Of a DNA stretch of 64,000 nt, positions 54,858 to 61,977 are shown piece after piece (positions within the stretch are counted from its first letter, which is position 1; each line of letters begins with the position of its first letter). The notes under the pieces were generated by a model. It saw only the letters and a program-made list of their open reading frames with translations. It was not told the DNA's origin and made no database searches. Both the position numbers and the translations under genes were made by a program. The DNA lies in NCBI RefSeq assembly GCF_008369165.1, contig NZ_VOBA01000001.1, positions 1,543,630 to 1,607,629 of the forward strand. The letters are read 5' to 3'. Source of the stretch: Dietzia sp. ANT_WB102. Its GTDB lineage: Bacteria; Actinomycetota; Actinomycetes; Mycobacteriales; Mycobacteriaceae.

Positions 54858-56879
54858 ATGAACGCACCACTCACTTCAGTACTGGTGGCCAACCGCGGCG
54901 AGATCGCCCGGCGTGTCCACCACACCGCCCGCACGCTCGGCATGACCACGGTCGCCGTTTTCTCGGACGCCGACGCGAACGCCCCGCACGCCCGCGAGGC
55001 TGATGCCGCCGTTCGTCTCCCGGGAAACACGCCCGCGGAGACCTACCTGCGTGGTGATCTCGTGATCGAGGCCGCCCTCGCCGCCGGCGCCGACGCCATC
55101 CATCCCGGATACGGTTTCCTGTCCGAGAACGCCATGTTCGCCCGTGACGTGATCGCTGCAGGCCTGACGTGGGTCGGCCCGCCGGTCACCGCGATTGAGG
55201 CCATGGGCTCGAAAATCGAGGCCAAGAAGATGATGGCCGCGGCGGGTGTGCCGATGCTCACCGACCTCGAACCCGCCGACGTCACCGAGGACATGCTCCC
55301 GGTCCTGGTCAAAGCCTCCGCAGGTGGCGGCGGTCGCGGCATGCGCGTGGTCCGGACCGTGGACTCGCTGTATGACGAGATCGACCGGGCCAAGCGTGAG
55401 GCCAAGTCTGCCTTCGGCGACGACGCGGTCTTCTGCGAGCGCTACCTCGAGCGGGGCCGGCACATCGAGGTCCAGATCATGGCGGACTCCCACGGCACCG
55501 TGTGGGCGGTGGGGGAGCGGGAGTGTTCCATCCAGCGCCGCCACCAGAAAGTCATTGAGGAGGCGCCCAGCCCGCTCGTCGAGCGGACCCCGGGGATGCG
55601 CGAGGCGCTCTACACGGCGGCCCGCGACGCCGCCGCAGCCATCGGGTACACCGGCGCCGGCACCGTTGAGTTCCTGGCCACCGACGACGGCGAGTTCTTC
55701 TTCCTCGAGATGAACACCCGCCTCCAGGTCGAACACCCGGTCACGGAGGCCACGACCGGTCTCGATCTGGTGGCCCTGCAGTTCGACGTGGCCGCGGGCC
55801 TTCCGCTCCCTTCGGCGGAGCCGCCTGCTGCCCACGGATGGTCCGTCGAGGCCCGCCTCTACGCCGAGGACCCGGCGAAGGACTACACGCCGGGTTCGGG
55901 CACCCTCTGGGCGCTCGACATCCCCGGGGTCTCGTCCCGCTTCGAAGGGCCGCACCGCCCGGGGATCCGGCTGGACAGCGGCGTCGAACCGGGTCCCGAC
56001 GGCGCGCTCATCGGGGTGCACTACGACCCGATGCTCGCCAAGGTCATCTCGTACGGCCGCACCCGCGCGGAAGCATGCGCCTCCCTCGCGGGCGCCCTGG
56101 ACCGTGCCCGGATCCACGGCCTGGTCACCAACCGCGCCCAACTCGTCCGCGTACTGCGCCACCCCGAGTTCATCGCCGGGAACCTGTCCACCGCGTTCCT
56201 CGACGATCACGGCTCCGACGCGCTCGCTGCACCGCTGGCAGACGATGAGGCGGTGAGGATCTCGGCATTCGCCGCAGCCCTGGCGTCCGGGGTCGCCGGA
56301 CACACCGCGGGGCCGGTGGCACTCGCTCCGGCCGGATTCCGCAACGTCGGCCGGACGTTGCAGACGCGCACCTTCCGCCACGGTGAGGACGAGTTCGAGG
56401 TGGCCTACACCCGTGGCCGCTCCGGGCCCAGCCCCCACGGCGACTTGTCCGAGTCAGTCATCGTCGAAGACGTGGGTACCGACTCTGCGGTTTTGGAGGT
56501 GAGGGGGGTTCGCCGGGGATTCACCGTCTCGCGCTACGAAACCCCAGGCGCGGACACCATCGTGGAGGTCGACTCACCCCTCGGGCCCGTCTCGTTGATC
56601 GAGCCGCCGCGGTATACCGACCCTTCCGCGGAGGTCGCTGCGGGATCGCTGCTGGCGCCCATGCCGGGCGCTGTCATCCGCGTCGCGGTCTCCGTCGGCG
56701 ACACCGTCACCGCCGGCCAGCCGCTGCTGTGGATGGAGGCCATGAAGATGGAACACACCATCTCGGCCGCCGTCGACGGAGTCGTCACCGAGCTCCCGGT
56801 CGAGGTCGGCACCCAGGTCGAGTCGGGGACGATCCTCGCCGTCGTCTCGGACACAGACACCCCCACCGAACAGGAATGA
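54858..56879 (+). CDS. Biotin carboxylase/BCCP subunit of an acyl-CoA carboxylase (AccA2-like)
   Basis: The 673-residue alpha subunit has an N-terminal biotin carboxylase domain ('LVANRGEIARRVHHTA' at the start, the ATP-grasp loop 'KASAGGGGRGMRVV' near 150-163, 'FFFLEMNTRLQVEHPVTE' near 280-297) and a C-terminal biotinyl domain with Lys630 in 'EAMKMEHT'. It fixes bicarbonate onto biotin with ATP. The start ATG 54858 has GAGGAA upstream; a GTG at 54843 overlapping the AccD stop is weaker. It pairs with the preceding AccD2-like subunit (Rv0973c-like). The complex is cytoplasmic. Confidence 0.94.
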   Translation: MNAPLTSVLVANRGEIARRVHHTARTLGMTTVAVFSDADANAPHAREADAAVRLPGNTPAETYLRGDLVIEAALAAGADAIHPGYGFLSENAMFARDVIAAGLTWVGPPVTAIEAMGSKIEAKKMMAAAGVPMLTDLEPADVTEDMLPVLVKASAGGGGRGMRVVRTVDSLYDEIDRAKREAKSAFGDDAVFCERYLERGRHIEVQIMADSHGTVWAVGERECSIQRRHQKVIEEAPSPLVERTPGMREALYTAARDAAAAIGYTGAGTVEFLATDDGEFFFLEMNTRLQVEHPVTEATTGLDLVALQFDVAAGLPLPSAEPPAAHGWSVEARLYAEDPAKDYTPGSGTLWALDIPGVSSRFEGPHRPGIRLDSGVEPGPDGALIGVHYDPMLAKVISYGRTRAEACASLAGALDRARIHGLVTNRAQLVRVLRHPEFIAGNLSTAFLDDHGSDALAAPLADDEAVRISAFAAALASGVAGHTAGPVALAPAGFRNVGRTLQTRTFRHGEDEFEVAYTRGRSGPSPHGDLSESVIVEDVGTDSAVLEVRGVRRGFTVSRYETPGADTIVEVDSPLGPVSLIEPPRYTDPSAEVAAGSLLAPMPGAVIRVAVSVGDTVTAGQPLLWMEAMKMEHTISAAVDGVVTELPVEVGTQVESGTILAVVSDTDTPTEQE

Positions 56880-56884
56880 TCACG

Positions 56885-58066
56885 ATGACCGACATCTCAC
56901 AGATCCCGAACCCCGTTGTTGACACCGACGAGCAGAAGCAGCTCCGGAAGGTCGCCTACGACCTGGGCGCGCGCTATGGCATGGAGTACATGCGCTCCAA
57001 GTCAGACGCGGGGGAAACCACCGACGAGCTGTGGAGCGAGGCAGGCAAGCTCGGATTGATAGGTGTGAACCTGCCCGAGGAATACGGCGGTGGCGGGGCC
57101 GGAATGACCGAACTCGCGATTATCGAGGAGGAGCTCTCTGCGGCAGGTACCGGGCTGCTCATGATGGTGGTCTCTCCCGCCATCAACGGCACGATCATCT
57201 CGCGTTTCGGCACCGAGGAGCAGAAGAAGCGCTGGCTTCCCGGCATCGCGTCGGGGGAGACGATCACCTCTTTCGCGATCACCGAACCGGACGCCGGTTC
57301 CAACTCTCACGCCATCACCACCACCGCACGCCGCGACGGGTCCGACTACCTGCTCAGCGGGCAGAAGACCTACATCTCCGGTGTCGACCAGGCGCATGCG
57401 GTTCTCGTGGTGGCCCGCCTCGAGGGAGCCACGTCCGGAAAGCTGCAGCCTGCGCTGTTCATGGTTCCCACCGATGCGCCGGGCTTTGAAAAGACGCACA
57501 TCCCCACGGAGGTGCGTACTCCCGAGCGGCAGTTCCAACTCTTCTTTGACGACGTACGCCTGCCCGCCGACGCGCTCATCGGGGACGGAGACACCGCGCT
57601 ACTGATGCTCTTCGCCGGCCTCAACCCAGAACGCATCATGGCATCCGGCATGGCTATCGGTACCGCCCGCTATGCCATGGACAAGGCGACCAAGTATGCC
57701 AACGAGCGCACTGTGTGGAAGACCCCGATCGGTGCACATCAGGGCTTGGCCCACCCCCTCGCGCAATGCAAAATCGAGATGGAGCTGGCGCGGCTGATGA
57801 TGCGGAAGGCCGCCGCGCTCGTGGACGCAGGCCTCGACGACCTGGCCGGAGAGGCCGCGAACATGGCCAAGTACGCGTCCGGCGAGGTGTCGGCACGAAC
57901 CGTCGACCAGGCGATCCAGACACTCGGTGGACACGGATTGTCGGTGGAGTACGGGCTCGCCGGGATGCTCGCCGCCTCGCGTCTGCCCCGCATCGCCCCG
58001 GTGAGCCGAGAGATGATCCTCAATTACGTGGCCCAGCACTCGCTCGGGCTGCCCAGGAGCTACTGA
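56885..58066 (+). CDS. Acyl-CoA dehydrogenase (FadE12-like)
   Basis: The 393-residue flavoprotein resembles M. tuberculosis FadE12 over long stretches: 'LGVNLPEEYGGGGAGM'-type segment, 'MVVSPAINGTII', 'FAITEPDAGSNSHAITTTA', 'APGFEKTHIPTEV', 'PERQFQLFFDDVRLPADAL' and the ending 'AQHSLGLPRSY'. ATG 56885 with AGGAA about 9 bases upstream is preferred to ATG 56876, which leaves no spacing for its ribosome site. It is the second dehydrogenase of the operon, so two oxidation steps or two chain types are processed. Its order equals Rv0972c. Confidence 0.92.
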   Translation: MTDISQIPNPVVDTDEQKQLRKVAYDLGARYGMEYMRSKSDAGETTDELWSEAGKLGLIGVNLPEEYGGGGAGMTELAIIEEELSAAGTGLLMMVVSPAINGTIISRFGTEEQKKRWLPGIASGETITSFAITEPDAGSNSHAITTTARRDGSDYLLSGQKTYISGVDQAHAVLVVARLEGATSGKLQPALFMVPTDAPGFEKTHIPTEVRTPERQFQLFFDDVRLPADALIGDGDTALLMLFAGLNPERIMASGMAIGTARYAMDKATKYANERTVWKTPIGAHQGLAHPLAQCKIEMELARLMMRKAAALVDAGLDDLAGEAANMAKYASGEVSARTVDQAIQTLGGHGLSVEYGLAGMLAASRLPRIAPVSREMILNYVAQHSLGLPRSY

Positions 58067-58067
58067 G

Positions 58068-58874
58068 GTGAGCGACGTGGCCGAACAGGAAATCGTCCAC
58101 TACGAGACCAGCGGGGGCGCGGCGCGCATCACACTGGACTCGCAGCACAACCGGAACGCTATCTCGACCGCGCTGGTCGAGCAGCTTCACGAGGCGTTGG
58201 ACCGGGCCGCACGGGACGACTCCGCCCGCGTTGTCGTCCTCGGACACGCCGGCGGGACGTTCTGCGCCGGAGCGGATCTCTCCGAAGCGTCGGGGGCCGG
58301 AACCGCCCAGTCCAGCCCCGAGGAGCAGGCCGCCGAGCGGACGCGGATCTTCCTGGACCTGCTGCGGGCGATCATCTCGCACCCCAAGCCCGTGATCGCG
58401 GCAGTCGACGGGCATGTTCGCGCGGGCGGCATGGGCCTGGTGTCGGCGTGCGATTTCGCGGTCGCCGGCCCGGCGTCGTCCTTCGCCCTGACCGAGGTCC
58501 GCCTCGGTCTGGCGGCGGCGATGATCTCCGTGCCGCTGGCCGCGCGGATGAACTCGAGAGACCTCGCGCGGGCCCTGCTCACGGGCGAGAAGTTCGACTC
58601 CGCACATGCGCTGCGGATCGGGCTGGTCTCCGAGGCTGTCGAGGACGTCCGCAGCGCGGTGGACGAACTCGTGGCTGCGTTCCGGCCCTGCTCACCCCAG
58701 GGCCTCAGGGAAAACAAGGCACTGCTCGCGGCGCCCCTGCTGGCCGAACTCGACGCACGGGGGGAGGAGCTCGCAGGCGTCACCGCACGCCTGTTCACCA
58801 CCCCCGAGGTCGCCGAGGGGATGGCCGCGTTCCTCGAACGCAGACAGCCCTCCTGGGCGAACGACGCAGAGTAG
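58068..58874 (+). CDS. Enoyl-CoA hydratase/isomerase (EchA7-like)
   Basis: The 268-residue crotonase-fold enzyme has the oxyanion segments 'HAGGTFCAGADLSEA' (about 61-75) and 'DGHVRAGGMGLVSACDFAVAG' (quoted in part: 'VRAGGMGLVSACD'), followed by 'TEVRLGLAAAMIS'. It probably hydrates the glutaconyl-CoA-type product of the carboxylase. The GTG 58068 follows the dehydrogenase stop by one base, with AGGAG at 58055-58059. The order equals Rv0971c (echA7). A large palindrome lies directly after its stop. Confidence 0.9.
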   Translation: MSDVAEQEIVHYETSGGAARITLDSQHNRNAISTALVEQLHEALDRAARDDSARVVVLGHAGGTFCAGADLSEASGAGTAQSSPEEQAAERTRIFLDLLRAIISHPKPVIAAVDGHVRAGGMGLVSACDFAVAGPASSFALTEVRLGLAAAMISVPLAARMNSRDLARALLTGEKFDSAHALRIGLVSEAVEDVRSAVDELVAAFRPCSPQGLRENKALLAAPLLAELDARGEELAGVTARLFTTPEVAEGMAAFLERRQPSWANDAE

Positions 58875-58875
58875 C

Positions 58876-58922
58876 GTGACGGGTGACACTGGTCACGTGA
58901 CCAGTGTCACATCACCCGTCAC
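58876..58922. promoter_or_regulatory. Large palindrome between EchA7-like and ADH genes
   Basis: GTGACACTGGTCAC (58883-58896) and GTGACCAGTGTCAC (58897-58910) form a perfect 28-bp palindrome without spacer. Outer arms GTGACGGGTG (58876-58885) and CACCCGTCAC (58913-58922) extend it, with a small bulge. It lies between the hydratase stop and the ribosome site of the alcohol dehydrogenase. It could be a terminator, a processing site or, more likely from its spacerless symmetry, an operator for an internal promoter of the ADH-TetR pair. Confidence 0.75.
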
Positions 58923-58944
58923 CCCTTCGTCGAGGAGATCACGC

Positions 58945-60078
58945 ATGCGCACCAAGGCAGCCATCATCAGGGAACCCAAACAGGACGGCTGGGAGGTCGT
59001 CGAGGTCGATCTGGGCGATCCGAGGGTTGGTGAGGTCCAGATCAAACTGGCAGCGTCCGGCCTGTGTCACTCCGACGAGCACCTCCTCACCGGCGACCTG
59101 CAGTTCGAGACCTACCCCATCATCGGCGGTCACGAGGGCGCCGGCGTCGTCACCAAGGTCGGAGAGGGCGTCACCGGAATCGAAGAAGGTGACCACGTCG
59201 TCCTGGCGTTCATCCCCGCCTGTGGCACCTGCCCGCCCTGCGCGGAGGGGCTCCAGAATCTGTGCGACAACGGTGCCGGCCTCCTTACCGGCCGCGCGAT
59301 CAGCGACGACACCTACCGGGTCCACACCGCAGAGGGCGAACCCGTCGCCGCGATGTGTGTTCTCGGCACGTTCTCTCCGTACGTGACCGTCCACCAATCC
59401 TCGGTCGTCAAGATCGAGAAGGACATCCCGCTGGACAAGGCGGCACTGTTGGGCTGTGGCGTCGCCACGGGCTGGGGGTCGGCCACAGAGATCGGCGGTG
59501 CCAAAGAAGGCGACGTGGTGGTCGTCGTCGGCGTGGGCGGTATTGGTATCAACTCGGTCCAGGGCGCGGCCGCCGCAGGGGCGCGCGCGATCGTCGCGGT
59601 CGACCCGGTCGAGTTCAAACGCGAAAAGGCCAAGGAATTCGGTGCCACCCACACCTGTAGCTCCATGGACGAGGCGATGGCCCTGGTCGGGGAAATCAGT
59701 TGGGGGCGGATGGCAGATCTGGTGATCCTCACCATGGGTGTCGTCACCGGCAACGACCTACTGCCCGGCCTCCTCCTCACCGGCAAGGGCCGACGGTGTG
59801 TAGTGGTGGGACTCGGAGACATGATGGCCGTCGACGCGCAGATCTCCATCCTCGACCTGGCCATGCAGCAGAAAACTCTCCAGGGCGCCATCTTCGGTGG
59901 CACCGGACCGCGCAAGCAGATCCCCCACTTGCTGCACCAGTACCGCGCAGGGAACCTCAAGCTCGACGAATTGGTCACGAAGACCTACCGGCTCGAGGAC
60001 ATCAACCAGGGATACCAGGACATGCGCGACGGCAAGAACATCCGCGGAGTGATCATCTACGACGAGCAGGACTGGTAA
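58945..60078 (+). CDS. NDMA-dependent zinc alcohol dehydrogenase (mycofactocin-associated type)
   Basis: The 377-residue medium-chain dehydrogenase has the catalytic zinc Cys in 'SGLCHSDEHLL' and 'GHEGAGVV', the four structural-zinc Cys in 'CGTCPPCAEGLQNLC', and the NAD loop 'VVGVGGIGINSVQGA' (about 193-207). Its pattern is that of the Rxyl_3153/TIGR03989 group of NDMA-dependent alcohol dehydrogenases, which hold NAD tightly and need the redox peptide cofactor mycofactocin for turnover. ATG 58945 has GAGGAG 7 bases upstream. It is followed by the TetR gene after 11 bases. It probably oxidises a terpene-like or branched alcohol to an aldehyde that enters the operon pathway. Confidence 0.88.
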   Translation: MRTKAAIIREPKQDGWEVVEVDLGDPRVGEVQIKLAASGLCHSDEHLLTGDLQFETYPIIGGHEGAGVVTKVGEGVTGIEEGDHVVLAFIPACGTCPPCAEGLQNLCDNGAGLLTGRAISDDTYRVHTAEGEPVAAMCVLGTFSPYVTVHQSSVVKIEKDIPLDKAALLGCGVATGWGSATEIGGAKEGDVVVVVGVGGIGINSVQGAAAAGARAIVAVDPVEFKREKAKEFGATHTCSSMDEAMALVGEISWGRMADLVILTMGVVTGNDLLPGLLLTGKGRRCVVVGLGDMMAVDAQISILDLAMQQKTLQGAIFGGTGPRKQIPHLLHQYRAGNLKLDELVTKTYRLEDINQGYQDMRDGKNIRGVIIYDEQDW

Positions 60079-60089
60079 CAGGAGGACAC

Positions 60090-60740
60090 ATGACGGCACC
60101 CGAGCATCGCGCCCCCAAACAGGATAGAAGCCGTATCACGCGGGAACGCCTGCTCGGTGCCTCGATAGACCTCCTCGCAACGCAGGGCTGGGCGGCGACC
60201 ACCGTGGGGGCGGTGGCCGCCGCCGCCGGCGTCTCGAGGGGCGCGGCCCAACACCACTTCCCCACACGCGAGGATCTCATCACCGCCGCGCTGGGACACA
60301 TGATCGAGCAGCGGTTGGAGGACGTCCGACGGGGCGGTCTCGACGTTCCCGACCCTGGACCCGAGCGCACCGTAGCGGTCGTCGGGTTCATCGTTCAGCA
60401 ATACACCTCGGACTTGTTCAAGGCCGCCCTCCACGTGTGGACTGCCGCGGCGAGCGACCCGGCTCTGCGCGAGCGCGTCCTTCCGCTCGAGAACCATATG
60501 TCGCGTGAGATCCTCACCATCGCTGCTGCAGCCCTGGGCCGCGACCCTAGCGACGTCCGGATCCGGCGCGCCCTCCAAACCACCCTGGACCTCTCCCGGG
60601 GGCTGGGGCTTGCAGACGTACTGTCCGACGACTCGGTGCGCCGCGACAAGATCGTCAGATTCTGGGCACAGACGCTGGACACGGTTCTGTGTGAGGCTGG
60701 CGACCCGTCCCCGGCGGACACCGCGAACGCCCCATTTTGA
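60090..60740 (+). CDS. TetR/AcrR family regulator of the carboxylase operon
   Basis: The 216-residue regulator has an N-terminal TetR domain with helix-turn-helix 'AVAAAAGVSRGAAQHHFPTR' (about 42-61). The C-terminal domain resembles those of regulators for acyl-CoA or alcohol metabolism. It starts with GGAGG 4-5 bases upstream, 11 bases after the alcohol dehydrogenase. As the last gene of the operon it probably controls the palindrome at 49391 or the one at 58883, or both, although these two sites differ in sequence. Its stop overlaps the -35 box of the rpsL promoter. Confidence 0.88.
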   Translation: MTAPEHRAPKQDRSRITRERLLGASIDLLATQGWAATTVGAVAAAAGVSRGAAQHHFPTREDLITAALGHMIEQRLEDVRRGGLDVPDPGPERTVAVVGFIVQQYTSDLFKAALHVWTAAASDPALRERVLPLENHMSREILTIAAAALGRDPSDVRIRRALQTTLDLSRGLGLADVLSDDSVRRDKIVRFWAQTLDTVLCEAGDPSPADTANAPF

Positions 60741-60793
60741 CCGCTGCTCCCTCGGGCGGTTAGGCTTGACCATCGTGCTCGCAGTATGCGAGC
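60737..60793 (+). promoter_or_regulatory. rpsL promoter and 5-prime hairpin
   Basis: TTGACC (60737-60742) and TAGGCT (60761-60766) are 18 bases apart and predict a start near 60773. The hairpin GCTCGCA (60777-60783), GTA, TGCGAGC (60787-60793), a perfect 7-bp stem, would then lie at the very 5-prime end of the transcript and could protect it. The remaining leader to 60940 shows no other clear element. Confidence 0.6.
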
Positions 60794-60940
60794 TGGAGGA
60801 TCGTGCCCGGTAGGCCAGCGAGAGCGGCTGACGTGGTCGGCTGTGCGCGGTAACAGGCGCGCGAGAGTCCGGAAACGAGCAACGTCCCAGTGACCGGTGG
60901 TCGCCCCAAGGGGAGGCCGCCAGCTAGAGAAAGTCGGTTC

Positions 60941-61312
60941 ATGCCAACCATCAACCAGCTGGTCCGCAAGGGCCGCCAGGACAAGAAGTCGGCGACGTCG
61001 ACGGCTGCCCTCAAGGGTTCGCCCCAGCGTCGTGGCGTGTGCACCCGCGTGTACACCACGACCCCCAAGAAGCCGAACTCCGCGCTCCGTAAGGTCGCCC
61101 GTGTGCGCCTGACCACCGGCATCGAGGTTTCCGCCTACATCCCCGGTGAGGGCCACAACCTGCAGGAGCACTCGATGGTGCTCGTTCGTGGCGGTCGTGT
61201 GAAGGACCTTCCGGGTGTGCGTTACAAGATCATCCGCGGTTCGCTCGATACCCAGGGTGTCAAGGACCGCAAGCAGGCCCGCTCCCGCTACGGCGCCAAG
61301 AAGGAGAAGTAA
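60941..61312 (+). CDS. rpsL: 30S ribosomal protein S12
   Basis: The 123-residue S12 lies in the decoding centre of the 30S subunit. The sequence is complete and typical ('[15 protein letters not shown]', '[17 protein letters not shown]', '[20 protein letters not shown]', '[10 protein letters not shown]'). Lys43 and Lys88, the positions of streptomycin-resistance mutations, are wild type. An upstream in-frame start would add 17 residues that are not in the family. The ribosome site AGAGAAAG is weak for such a highly expressed gene. The stop overlaps the rpsG start by one base. Confidence 0.99.
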   Translation: MPTINQLVRKGRQDKKSATSTAALKGSPQRRGVCTRVYTTTPKKPNSALRKVARVRLTTGIEVSAYIPGEGHNLQEHSMVLVRGGRVKDLPGVRYKIIRGSLDTQGVKDRKQARSRYGAKKEK

Positions 61313-61782
61313 TGCCACGTAAGGGTCCCGCCCCGAAGCGTCAGCTCATCAACGACCCGGTGTACGGGTCGCCGCTGGTGACCCAGCTGGTGAACAAGAT
61401 CCTCACCGACGGCAAGAAGACGACCGCTGAGCGCATCGTCTACTCGGCGATGGAGATCTGCCGCGAGAAGACCGGCACCGACCCGGTCATCACTCTGAAG
61501 AAGGCCCTGGACAACGTCCGCCCGGCCCTCGAGGTCCGCTCCCGTCGTGTCGGCGGCGCCACCTACCAGGTGCCCGTCGAGGTCCGCCCCGGTCGTTCGA
61601 CGACCCTGGCGATGCGCTGGCTGGTGACATTCTCCCGGCAGCGTCGTGAGAACACGATGGTCGAGCGTCTGGCCAACGAGATTCTCGATGCCTCGAACGG
61701 TCTGGGTGCCGCGGTCAAGCGCCGCGAAGACACCCATAAGATGGCCGAGGCAAACCGGGCGTTCGCTCACTACCGCTGGTGA
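61312..61782 (+). CDS. rpsG: 30S ribosomal protein S7
   Basis: The 156-residue S7 starts assembly of the 30S head and binds 16S rRNA; 156 is the normal length. The protein is typical: '[19 protein letters not shown]', '[18 protein letters not shown]', 'EAIDASNGLG'-like '[20 protein letters not shown]' and '[13 protein letters not shown]' at the end. ATG 61312 has AAGGAG 5 bases upstream and shares one base with the rpsL stop (TAATG), so translation is coupled. fusA follows after 195 bases, with a hairpin in the gap. Confidence 0.99.
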   Translation: MPRKGPAPKRQLINDPVYGSPLVTQLVNKILTDGKKTTAERIVYSAMEICREKTGTDPVITLKKALDNVRPALEVRSRRVGGATYQVPVEVRPGRSTTLAMRWLVTFSRQRRENTMVERLANEILDASNGLGAAVKRREDTHKMAEANRAFAHYRW

Positions 61783-61788
61783 CGCGGT

Positions 61789-61837
61789 GGGACCCCGGTC
61801 GGGGTGTGGGTATCCACTTCCCCCCGGCCAGGGTCCC
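61789..61837 (+). promoter_or_regulatory. Hairpin between rpsG and fusA
   Basis: GGGACC (61789-61794) and GGTCCC (61832-61837) bracket inner complementary runs CCGG/GGGG...CCCC/CCGG, giving a long imperfect GC-rich hairpin just after the rpsG stop. It may be a partial terminator or processing site that lowers fusA read-through. A direct repeat GTACCGG further into the gap is probably chance. Confidence 0.4.
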
Positions 61838-61977
61838 GTGGTCACCCGCTGGGTGGCATCATTGAACAAGGCCCGTACCGGTCGCACCGCGTGAAGGTAC
61901 CGGCAGGAAAACCGACCCGGTTCGGACGGTCGACAGCGACCGCACGGGCCACCGACGACTCACATTCGGGAGAATCC

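Noticed and set aside
60941-61312. Streptomycin-resistance change in rpsL
   Set aside because: Lys43 and Lys88 are both wild type.
61875-61916. Direct repeat GTACCGG in the fusA leader as an operator
   Set aside because: The copies are short, GC-rich and differ in context. Such repeats arise by chance in this composition.
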